Shown here piece by piece: positions 42,901 to 54,900 of a DNA stretch of 64,000 nucleotides (its first letter is position 1; the number at the start of each line of letters is the position of its first letter). The stretch is from Acanthochlamys bracteata (taxonomy: Eukaryota; Streptophyta; Magnoliopsida; Pandanales; Velloziaceae), in assembly GCA_019914995.1 (NCBI GenBank), contig CM034127.1:7874001-7938000 (forward strand), read 5' to 3'. Made by a program: the position numbers and the translations under genes. The notes beneath the pieces are model-generated. The model searched no databases. It was not told the DNA's origin and was given only the letters and a program-made list of their open reading frames with translations.

Positions 42901-45900
42901 TATATTATTTTTTTCATATATATATATATATATATTCTAATTTTCTAATGATATTCTCAGTAGTTCCAATACTTCTATTGCGAAATTTAGTCATGAATCT
43001 TTTTCTAAAATATTACATATAATTTATATAGTTCTAACATATTACGACCATGTTAACTATACTAACACACTTTATCACCATTTTATGACCATCTTATTCC
43101 AAAATCTTTTTCACTTTTTAAAATATTTTTAACGATATTCTCAGCAAGAGTTCTTATACTTGTAATGCGAAATTCAATTATGAATTTTGTATTTCGGAGA
43201 GGAGGTTCGTAAATGGACTGAATTTGCCTCGAAAGAGTCCAATTCGCAAAATTTTTTAATGCAGAAAGATTATTTTGTGCTCCAGAGAGCCGATCTCCCA
43301 AAAATCAGCCGTGTTTACTAAACCCATTGGATTTTCGATCGGACAGCAGAGTTTTAGGCACAACGATACAGTGCGTAGTGTCTGCCGTGTCTTTCCCCTC
43401 CCTATATGTATGTTAGGTGAATATCTAGCCAACCTGATCTAGTGGGGCTCAGGCGTAGTTGTTGTTGTGTTGTTGATACTAGTCGAATACTTGTTATTAA
43501 TTGCAGGTTGGCCCACTTGCAGCTTATTATAAGCTTCCCCTTAATCGAGTTATAGTGGTAACTTTCTCCCTTTGGCTTGATATTTGATTACTTTAATTTT
43601 TTGTAGTTATTTGTGAACCTTTAGATATCTTATATTGTCCCAGATGTTTGATGATATGGAACTACCTTGTGGAGTACTTCGCATGCATCTAAAAGGAGGA
43701 CATGGTCGCCATAACGGGTATAAAGCATCTCTTTCTCGAGTAGCCTTGGACGAAACAATTCAATGTTCTTGAATATTGATGACCAATATTTAATAGCTTA
43801 TAACACAATGTCAACTTCGATTTTACTTTATTTTGAGTTGAGTGTTGTGGCTCTTTCTATGCAAATGTACAAGATAACATTGGAAGGTTTTGACAAATAT
43901 AAAATTTTGGAGTTTTCTTATAATCTAAATAAAGTTGAAACCTATCAAGGATTAGAATTGCCTAAGATTTAACTACTCATTATTATCATTGAATTTTTGG
44001 TTATTTTAGTGGATCTTTGGGAAATAGTAAATTAAAAGTTGTTTTAAACATGAACAGGAATATTACTCGAAAATTTTAATTAAAGTATAAGAATAATGTC
44101 TAAATTTCATTAGAGTATCTTAAAAATTGTTTATAGAGATTTTATGCAATTTGTTGGAGTTGGACGTTGCGAGCCATATTTTGCCATCATTAATTGTAGA
44201 ATGTATATCGATTGATAACAAATACCGGCTACATTTATGTCTTTTCATTTAAGATAGCATTTTTTGAAAAAATAAGTCCACAACTAGCAGTCACTTGAAA
44301 TTGTTTTTAATTAATTTCCTGACAAGGAACATTTAAAAAGTAATACGGTTTTTGAATTCGAAGAATTCTTTTCCAAAATGAGTACCTTATGTTGTCCAAT
44401 CTATGTAGTTCATAAGAACTATATAATAAAAGCCGAGTTTTAAGAAAAATACCAAAAAATCGTAATTTTATATTTTAGTTTTCTTAACTGCTTTTGTATA
44501 TAGGATCCTCTATAAGGACATGGGGTCCTACTTTGATAAAAATACTTTTTAGTTGTCTTTGTCTATGTTGTTTGAATAATGTCTTGCCCGGACATTGCAA
44601 CATCTTAAATTTAAATGTTTTTATGTTCAGTTTGTTCGCAGTACGAGAAGGTTCAAATATACACAAATAATGTAAAATTTGATAGGTAGGATTTTTAATG
44701 TTTGAGATTACATTTAACGGTTTTGATTTTGAATCGAAGGTTTAAAAATATGAATCATGAGTTCGTGACACGATGTGGGCACAATTGTGGGATAAAGGAT
44801 TTTAAATCTTTGAATCAGAACTTCACCAATGAGAGAGTCCACATCTAATATGAGGGTTTTCCCTTATCATATAAGCCAACTAAGGAAAAGTTGTCATTCT
44901 AATACATATATGGTATGTTTACCCTCACTTTGTTTGACTGCATACTTAAGATTTTATATTTGTAGGACATTCATTTATCTAGAGTAGATTTGAGAGATTC
45001 CTGTGTGGAGTTGCTTACCAACTTTAACAATTGAGACATTGGTCCTTACGAAGAATAAATAATCTTTAATACAACCCATAGACCATCAATCATCGAGCAT
45101 AAATTTGAGAGTTATTAGTGTGAGTTTATCTCGATTCTTATGATACTTGTCAAGACTGATGCAGCTTTATTATCGTATTGAACTAAAATACATTACGAAA
45201 TTTACAGTGAGTATTAAGCATGGTTGGTTCTTGCTACCGCCTTGGCGATCATTTACATTATTTCCCACTTCTAACTCATGGTTTCTTCATTATTTTTGTT
45301 TTGACCAAGAACTCTTTTGAGACGAGATTAAATGCACAATATACCATGCTCTATTTTATGTATGTTCATAGATTTGGTAGGGATTGATTCGCCTCAAGAG
45401 CATGTATAGTCTCGACTTGTGTCAAAGGGTGTTCAACACTAGATATTCCACTGTAGGCAAGAAATGATTTGGTGAATATATATATATATCTTGTCATGCG
45501 TGTCTATCTATTTTTGGTCTTTTAGGAGCCTCTTTTGGTCCTAGGGATAACTTATCTATTTTCCCCATCTATTCCTTCCAATAATCATATCTAATTTCTC
45601 ATGTAAAGAAATTAACATATGTATTATTGTATTTTGCTATTTGATCATTAATAGATCTGCAGCATTAGAAGGACTAGCACCTTCACTCAAACCTACTGCG
45701 GGTTTGTAGTGTTTTTTAGATTCATTTAATGCTTTATAATAAGCATTCATTTAAATCCGATTTTGTTGTTTAATAAAGATCTCTAAATTGCTCAAGATCC
45801 TTTCGGAGCTCTTCAGCAAATTGTTTTGAGTTCTTTTACTTGTTCTTTGACATTTTTCAAAACTATAAAAGTTTGTTCTTCTATTTTCTTTGGTTTATTT

Positions 45901-48900
45901 TTGTCAAGTAATTGAACAAGTTGAATTATCTGTTCATTTGATCTTAACTCTTATGTAATCTTTAAGTGAATTTTCTTCATTTGATGATTTTTCTGCTAAT
46001 TCTAGATTTTCTAAGAATTTGCAGTCTAAATTAAGAAAATCTTTTTCAAAATTTTCTATAGACTTATCAGATTGTTCTGGCTTCTATTTAGCCAATTTTT
46101 TCTCTAAGTCTTTTTGTTTTTTGTTTCTCAAGAACATAACGAAGAAATAGAAAATCTTTTTGGAATTTCTTGCTTTATAAAAACGAAAATTCTTTACAAG
46201 AAAACATCTTCGTCTATAAGAGACGAAGGCTTATTGGAGAAAACACCCTACATACATACTTTGAGTCGTTTCCCTTTCGAAAAATCGACAAAAAGTTTTT
46301 TTTTAAACTAAAACTAAGGAATACCTGAAAAGTGTTCCTGCAGTCTCTACAACTCTTTCTCTACTCGATCGATGATCATTTGGCTCGAAGGAGTTACATA
46401 TATACAGGAGTTCTTAATTTAACTCTGATTTTCAAACCATGGTTAAAAAAAATCTCTCCACTCAAGTAGGACAAGGACTTATTAGATAACTTTCGTAAAT
46501 GAAAGTTAGAAAAAGAGCCACGTCTCTTGAGATCAATAAATCTTTTATAAAAGAAATAAAAATATTCCTATTTAGTTGTCCAGTTGTTCTTTTTGCTTGT
46601 CATGCGTTGAACATGTGTCTTCTTCTGATGTTGAGACGTCATCTTTATTAATGCTAGTTGAGGGGATAGAAACTTTAATAAATTCTTTTAGCATCAACTG
46701 GACACTTGAAAGGATATCTTCTTTGAAAGATTCTTTTGCCTTTTGTCTCTTCTGCTTTCTCTGTTGGCTCTTTGTTAATTCAGAGCTACTAGCATCGGAG
46801 TCTTTTTGCCCATGACCTGCTTGATCAAGTCCTGCAAAACTGATAGATGGGATAAAGAGAAAGTTTGTACTTCCATTATCACTTTTGATAAGTGATCAAC
46901 CATCAACGGATTTGATGTGCCTTTACCGATGCCGTGCATAGTCGGACTAGAGTGGTCTATACCACTGGTTAGCATTTTGTGGTAAATGCTCAGCCATTAA
47001 CGGATTTGATGAGCCTTTACCTGCACCGTCAGTAGGGCTAGTTAACTTATTCTCCATTAAGTTAAGTACGGACTTTTCATTTTTTGTCGCGGTTTGGACG
47101 ACCCCTATTTTTATAGGCTTTTTAGGATAAAGCCATAAATCTGTCTGCTGTTGTTCAGCAACAGAATGTAAACGTGAAGAAAATACATGTAACTTCATAT
47201 TTTGTAGTTGAGCTTCAAGATTTGATGTAATCTTTAAAAGCTCGTTTTTTTCTTTCTTTAAAGCATCTGCGTGTTTATTGACTCGTTCAACCTGCTCACG
47301 AGTTTCTAAACAATGATCACAAAAAATAATCTTTTCTCCAGGGTGAGCAATTCCATACTGTAAAACAGCATTATCTGAACTACTTACCGTAGAAGAACTA
47401 GACATGGATTGTCTTAAACTTGGTGCAATATAATAATTACAACCTAAATTTCTTCTGGATCTATCTAGTGCAGAAGCTAAACTATGGGAACCCTTAAATT
47501 GCTTAACAGGGGAATTTAGAGTGACACGGATTACATCTTCGTAATCGTGATATACTCCACGAATTTCTTCTTTATAGACAACATAAAAAAGGATACCTTA
47601 ATGTTCATTACATGAAAAAACAAGGCTAAACCATTTAAACAAGCCATAAACTATTTCTGGTCTTTTTCTTACTTATTCCAACCGAACCACAAATTGTCGA
47701 AGTAGACAAGTGTGTTACTTGGATAAACTATAGCTAGTAAGGGATTTAAAACTTTTTTTGCTAGGAGCAAAACCATTAAAGAAAGGTTACCGAAATAACA
47801 TCTTTCTCCAGAATTAACATGCTTCGGGTTCACCCTTATAAACTTTAGGTTTGTTCTTAGCTGAAGAAAGTTTTACCTCCTCAGCTGATTTCTTGCATTT
47901 ATCAGGTTTATCTGGCGGTTCTCCCATCTGAACAGAAAACTTATTAGTCAAACTGTCAGAAATAATAAATACAGCTCTAGATAATAAATCAGCAGCAACA
48001 TTAGATTTTCCGTGCGAATGTTCAATTTTAACATGCTTAATGGTGTTGAGTTTATCTAGTAAATTGTACCATCTACGCTGAGTAGATCGCTTTTCATTTA
48101 ACTTGTTATAGAATTTTACTATAGCTTCACGATATGTCTGATTGTAATTTCATCTTTAGGGAGAATAAACAATTGTTTGCATAAAATGTTTGCTGCATAA
48201 TGACCGCATTGATTTGTTGATCCAAAAAAAAGTTTGCGTATTTTTAAGACTAGAAAATGGTATCTTATTTATTCTTGATACTCAATTATCTCCTATATGC
48301 ATTATTGAAAATCAATCAATTCAATCGCTCACAGTTTTAGTTTGTATAAAATTTTATAGAATTGAATTACGTAAAATTAAATTAAGTAGAATTTACAAAT
48401 TTGAATTAAACTGAATATAAGTAATTTTAAATGAAGCAAAAAAAAAGAATATGTAATTGAAATAAATTTTATGTTAAAATATCTACCCAACCCCTTACAG
48501 AAAAATCAAAAAGCTAAAGAAGACTTAAAATGCGTAATAGTGATTTGATTTCGGTTATATTTCCTTTCCGCTTGATGTGAGTGCTACTTTTCTTTTCCTT
48601 ACACTTTATGCAGAAAAAGATAATATGTTCATTACTGCTAATGCAAAATACAGATTTAAAGATGCATTCAAATTGTTTATTCTCCCTAAAGATGAAATTA
48701 CAATCAGGACATATCGTGAAGCTATAGTAAAATTCTATAACAAGTTAAATGAAAAGCGATCTACTCAGCGTAGATGGTACAATTTACTAGATAAACTCAA
48801 CACCATTAAGTATGTTAAAATTGAACATTCGCACGGAAAATCTAATGTTGCTGCTGATTTATTATCTAGAGCTGTATTTATTATTTCTGACAGTTTGACT

Positions 48901-51900
48901 AATAAGTTTTCTGTTCAGATGGGAGAACCGCCAGATAAACCTGATAAATGCAAGAAATCAGCTGAGGAGGTAAAACTTTCTTCAGCTAAGAACAAACCTA
49001 AAGTTTATAAGGGTGAACCCGAAGCATGTTAATTCTGGAGAAAGATGTTATTTCGGTAACCTTTCTTTAATGGTTTTGCTCCTAGCAAAAAAAGTTTTAA
49101 ATCCCTTACTAGCTATAGTTTATCCAAGTAACACACTTGTCTACTTGACAATTTGTGGTTCTGTTGGAATAAGTAAGAAAAAGACCAGAAATAGTTTATG
49201 GCTTGTTTAAATAGTTTAGCCTTGTTTTTTCATGTAATGAACATTAAGGTATCCTTTTTTATGTTGTCTATAAAGAAGAAATTTGTGGAGTATATCACGA
49301 TTACGAAGATGTAATCCGTGTCACTCTAAATTCCTCTGTTAAGCAATTTAAGGGTTTCCATAGTTTAGCTTCTGCACTAGATAGATCCAGAAGAAATTTA
49401 GGTTGTAATTATTATATTGCACCAAGTTTAAGACAATCCATGTCTAGTTCTTCTACGGTAAGTAGTTCAGATAATGCTGTTTTACAGTATGGAATTGCTC
49501 ACCCTGGAGAAAAGATTATTTTTTGTGATCATTATTTAGAAACTCGTGAGCAGGTTGAATGAGTCAATAAACACGCATATGCTTTAAAGAAAGAAAAAAA
49601 CGAGCTTTTAAAGATTACATCAAATCTTGAAGCTCAACTACAAAATATGAAGTTACATGTATTTTCTTCACGTTTACATTCTGTTGCTGAACAACAGCAC
49701 ATAGCTTTATGGCTTTATCCTAAAAAGCCTATAAAGGTAGGGGTCGTCCAAACCGCGACAAAAAATAAAAGGTCCGTACTTAACGGAGAATAAGTTAACT
49801 AGCCCTACTGACGGTGCAGGTAAAGGCTCATCAAATCCGTTAATGGCTGAGCATTTACCACAAAATGCTAACCAGTTGTATAGACCACTCTAGTCCTACT
49901 ATGCACGGCATTGGTAAAGGCACATCAAATCCGTTGATGGTTGATCACTTATCAAAAGTGATAATGGAAGTACAAACTTTTCTTTAACCCATCTATCAGT
50001 TTTGCAGGACTTGATCAAGCAGGTCATGGGCAAAAAGACTCCGATGCTAGTAGCTCTGAATTAACAAAGAGCCAACTGAGAAAGCAGAAGAGACAAAAGG
50101 CAAAAGAATCTTTCAAAGAAGATATCCTTTCAAGTGTCCAGTTGATGCTAAAAGAATTTATTAAAGTTTCTATCCCCTCAACTAGCATTAATAAAGATGA
50201 TGTCTCAACATCAGAAGAAGACACATGTTCAACGCATGACAAGCAAAAGGAACAACAGGACAACTAAATAGGAATATTTTTATTCCTTTTATAAAAGATG
50301 TATTGATCTCAAGAGACGTGGATCTTTTTCTAACTTTCATTTACGAAAGTTATCTAATAAGTCCTTGTCCTACTTGAGTGGAGAGATTTTTTTTAACCAT
50401 GATTTGAAAATCAGAGTTAAATTAAGAACTCCTGTATATATGTAACTCCTTCGAGCCAAATGATCATCGATCGAGTAGAGAAAGAGTTGTAGATACTGCA
50501 GGAACACTTTTCAGGTATTCCTTAGTTTTAGTTTAAAAAAAAACTTTTTGTCGATTTTTCGAAAGGGAAACGACTCAAAGTATGTATGTAGGGTGTTTTC
50601 TCCAATAAGCCTTCGTCTCTTATAGACGAAGATGTTTTCTTGTAAAGAATTTTCGTTTTTATAAAACAAAAAATTTCAAAAAGATTTTCTATTTTTTCGT
50701 TATGTTCTTGAGAAACATTTTGTGAAATATATTATTCAGAAGGTAGCCATGAAGCTTGTTAATTCTGTCTGCAGAAATGAAAGGTTTTTATAGGAAAAGA
50801 TGAACAATGGGTTTAGGGTTAGAACTTTTAACACATTAAAAATTCAAAAGACTCATTGCCAATAGTACCCGAGATGCCCAGTGGCCCGAGAATGGCGTAG
50901 TGGCGAATAGGGGAAGACGGCTGAAAAGAGGTGAGGTGTGTGAGCAGTAAACCAAAGTTGCCCAATATGTTTGTTGTATACCTTAGTTAAGCAGATGTTT
51001 TTCCAGAAGAAATTTTCATGTCTGAATATATGGTTTTCATAAAAGAAAATTCAAAAAGGCATAACATATAACTATAACATAATGAAGAAGTAATCCTAGT
51101 AGCTTGAACGAAAGGATAAAAATTCAGTATGTTATACTTTTCTTATTTTTCTTTTATATTTTGTTTAGGAATGGAGAACTTTTTCTTAGTTACAGAAAAG
51201 AGTCAAAGTACCAAGTAGGAATTAATCTAAGATGAATACGCCTGCTTTAGAATTTACGCATTTAAATGCAGTTTATTGTTTTAAACTTAGTTTTAAACTA
51301 TTTAAGCTAGGTTTAAAGTTTATGATCATCTAGACGGATGATTATAAGAAATCAAGAATTATTCTTAATCTCTTGATGATTAGTTTACTTTCCTTTTTGG
51401 GAATAAAAAGAATAGTAATGTTTATCTGCTTAAATTTAACATTACTTTATTACAAGATATCGAGAAATTTGGTTTACAAATTTTCGATGGATTATAGCTT
51501 CTTATATCATATTAGTGATTCAAACATATCACAATTATGGTATTATAAGAAGAGGAATCATCTATGGAATAATTTATTTCATAGATAAATTAACAAATGT
51601 CTTTGCAATAAGATTTTGCATTGAAAAAGTTAAGTAAAGAATACAGAACCGGCTGTTTTCCGGCAACACCACCTCTTTGGTATATATATATATATATATA
51701 TAGTCAAGATAGTGATATGATCTCTTTCAGAGCCAATACGGTGTATTATAATAAGGTTTTCGGTGAATTAACCCATCCTCTTTACCCTGGAGTTATTTTA
51801 CGTTTTCTTATATTGTGGTTACACAATTTTCCTTATGATGCTATTTCGAGTTTTCAAAATGACTAGGTGTAACTTATACCTTAATGGCATGTTCCGGCTT

Positions 51901-54900
51901 TTCATTCCCAAGTGGCTTGTATTTCAAGTTATAAGCTTTTCTAATGAAATGTTCAAAAACATGTTGGATTTTGTAGAACAATATTGATTTAATCTAAAAT
52001 TCGCTTTAGTGCTCCGCTCCCTAGTAGTATGTATCACTCATCAAGATGGGCTTAAGTTGATATTGATATCATTTATTATAAGGATTGTAAAAATTTGGTG
52101 TCATGTTGGAAGCATGAACTCTTCATCTTGGTTGATGTGTGCCTTAGTATTTATATATGTTCATCACAATGCATGTTGATATGCAAATAGGTCAGGATAA
52201 GAATGTGTTTTTTGAACTTTGGTAGCAACGTAACAAATAGACTTGTCCATACTATCAGAAAACAAATATAACATTTATACAAACTTAATCAAATTTAAAA
52301 ACTTTAGTTAACACATGGAAATTTTGAAAAATATTTGTGTAATCACTATACAGAATCTTCTTCATAAAACTGTACATGGACTTAGTGCAAGATGTTAGTG
52401 ATTAAGACAGGTCCTTCGCAAAGAATAGACAAAAAGAAGCATGTAATCTGTGCTTTACATGAAACAAAGATGAGGAATAGACCTATTATTTTTATTAAAA
52501 TGTAATACCACTATGCACATCTTTAGTTTTGTTAATCTCATTCGATTGTAGTTGCTCATTTGGCTACCTTCTTACTTCGGTTTTTATGTTTGAGAAATTT
52601 GTCGTGGGGAATCAGATTACATACTAGTAAGTTAGATATTGAAGACTTATAACTAAACATAAACACTTTTATGTTGCAAGTACCTTCTTTTTTCTAGTTC
52701 CTCTGTTACGATTTTGTATCCTTTCAAGATGGGAAGGGTCGAGTAAGCTTTGAATGTTAGGGGTGGACGATGTGGAAAATTGGTGCAAGTAAATGTAAAA
52801 CAGCTAAGAAACATGAATAGAATTCTTTCTCAAAAAAATAAAAAATAACAGTACAATAAATATAACACTTTCAACCACCTGTAAACCATCCATTTTTTGA
52901 TGTGTATATTAAAATAGCTTAATCTCATCAATAGTACTTCACCTTTGTCGTTTCAGATAAGCTCTATCTTTATTTGAATATCTAAAATATATGTGACTTC
53001 TAAAATTTTGATTTGGATGGAGCAACAACATGATTGTGCATCAGAGTTGCTTCATGTGATGATATAAAATAGTCCTCCTGACCTAATCTCAGTTATATTT
53101 TGTTGAACAACCTGTTCTTGGTATTGGCCTAAACTTAAACTCTTTATGTCTATAATGCCGTTGACCTCTTTGCACAACCAATTCAAAATGATCTTCTCAA
53201 CATCCTTTATCATATTAGAACTCAATATTTTCGAATGCTAAATCCATTCCTTTTGGCATTGTTATTACAACATTTAAACTGTCATCTTTGAATGATTCGA
53301 ATGCCATTGCCACCTCTGGTTTCCTCTTTCATTTCACTTTCAACTTCAAGAGAATTGGATGTCATAAGAATATGATTCGTATAGTTTGGGCTTTTATATT
53401 CACTCTTTTTTGATAATTGGCTAGAAGTTGAGGATTGGCATCTAAACATTTCCTTATATTATAGTTTTTCTAGCTAGTTGCTTGTAAAGTTTGGGGCATG
53501 GTATTTCACATATATCGATGGCCAGTAATTGGTATATTGTCCATGTATGGGTTTACTACCTCCTTTTGTGTCAGTGGTTTGGAGCAGTTGATACTTAGAT
53601 ATCTCCATTTTGTGATAAAATGTAGGTGTCATCTTCAGATTAGAGATTAAAGGGCTGTTTGGGTGTGCTTTTAGCTCTGTCATCTCTTTTTTAGCTTTTC
53701 GTTTTCTGAGAAACTTTCTATAGTATTCTAGAAATATCTTGATGTAATGGGTGATTTGCACGTTATAGAATCATTATATGTATAATTATTTGATATTTTT
53801 TAAGCCAAAAAAGTCAAACTTGTTTCCCAAAAGATCCTATAAAAAGCTCCTTTTCGCTAAGAGCACTTTTCATAAGCAATTCCAAACGATGACTAAATTT
53901 AAATTTGTCGAGAAGTTGGAACTAGTATCTTACACCTGTTAATATTTTGAATGAGTTAGCACAACTATGTTTTTCAAGTATCACCATAAGTTGATAAGAA
54001 GTGAGCTACACGCTGACGAAGGTTGCCATCAAACATTACAACTTGTGTTGGTGATATCATCTCAAAAATAGTATGTTATCATTCCACAAAACATGTGATT
54101 TGTATATTTGATGCTCGTGATATGGTTTATGTTTGCAATTGAGCCTTCGATGCATTCTTTATAGCATGTTTTAACATGTTAAGAGTGACAACACTTGCTT
54201 GAATTTATTGTTTGGTTGATGATGTTGAATGTGCACCCACTTGCACCCACGTTCAATTTGGTAAGTTGTTGATCTCTTTCCTTTAACTAATTCTCAATGC
54301 GCGAACATGTTAATACCAAAATTCATGACTGAGTTGTTTATGTAGTAGCTTTGTTTTATTTTTGTAGCATGTCTTGTATCAAAACCAACTCTAGTAAAAA
54401 TGTTTTACACAGATGTTATAATCATGCCTATCATAGGTTCATGTTGTTTATGTACTACACTTTTGGGTGCAAGTTGTTTACTTGGGGTTGTATTTGCTCA
54501 CAGTCACTTACAAAGAGATGCTTTATGCATTTTATCCAACTTACAAATGGAAGGTGCAAATGCCCCTAGTCCCTTCCTACTAGATGTGCAGTTTGGGCAC
54601 CTTTTGGTTACCACCATACCTAGTGCTTTATGATTGAATACTTTGGACACATAGCCCACAGGATGACATTTTATGATTACTCTAGTAGTAGTTGATAAAG
54701 TTGTCCTACGGTATGGCTATCATTTCCATCCAGAGACCCTTTGTATTAGTAGCATTTATTTATTTATTATTTTTTATAAGTTTACTCCCAAATTTATGGT
54801 GAATTTGATCATATTTTCTTAGACAAGACTAAAATGTGTAGTTTTAATGTTTTTGCTTCACAAGACTATTTGATATTGCAGCCCATGTACTTTTTTTTTT

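Larger units (their letters stand above)
46119..48175 (-). repeat. Left arm of the viral inverted repeat
   Basis: About 2.06 kb, viral sense on the minus strand. It pairs with 48,671-50,718 from the CGTTATGTTCTTGAGAAAC sequence outward to the AAACAATT sequence inward. By eye the arms are nearly identical, differing by scattered substitutions and a few one-base indels (for example ATATGTCTGATT here against ATATGTCCTGATT in the other arm). Beyond 48,175 the left copy has a short deleted stretch followed by up to ~40 bp that may still be viral. Confidence 0.85.
45490..50718. mobile_element. Endogenous caulimovirid (plant pararetrovirus) locus arranged as an inverted repeat
   Basis: Integrated DNA of a plant pararetrovirus inside PTH intron 5. 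Two copies of the same viral segment face each other tail to tail, with a ~0.5 kb spacer. Read in viral sense, each arm carries the end of the reverse transcriptase/RNase H region, a short inter-ORF stretch, a second reading frame with a viroplasmin-like N-terminal domain and a coiled-coil and lysine/serine-rich tail, then a non-coding promoter/leader region up to the next ATG. The left copy continues on the minus strand past that point into a lysine-rich start of the next frame, to about 45,490; the right copy stops there. All frames are broken by stops, frameshifts and deletions, so no functional virus is encoded. The genus is unresolved; a florendovirus-like group is only a guess. Confidence 0.72.
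48671..50718 (+). repeat. Right arm of the viral inverted repeat
   Basis: About 2.05 kb, viral sense on the plus strand, the mirror image of the left arm. It ends exactly at the start codon region of the next viral frame (GTTATGTTCTTGAGAAAC), after which the sequence is unrelated to the left flank. Arm-specific changes include an in-frame TGA near 49,560 and a small insertion near 49,770. Confidence 0.85.

Noticed and set aside
40840-43385. A CACTA transposon bounded by CACTACAGTAAG near 41,002 and CGTAGTG near 43,378
   Set aside because: The two ends are in plausible orientation but show only 5-6 matching bases and no 3-bp target duplication, so only the internal tandem repeat is reported.
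46576-46815. A plus-strand 79-codon frame that recurs on the minus strand at 50,024-50,263
   Set aside because: It is the antisense of the viral second ORF; its duplication only reflects the inverted repeat.
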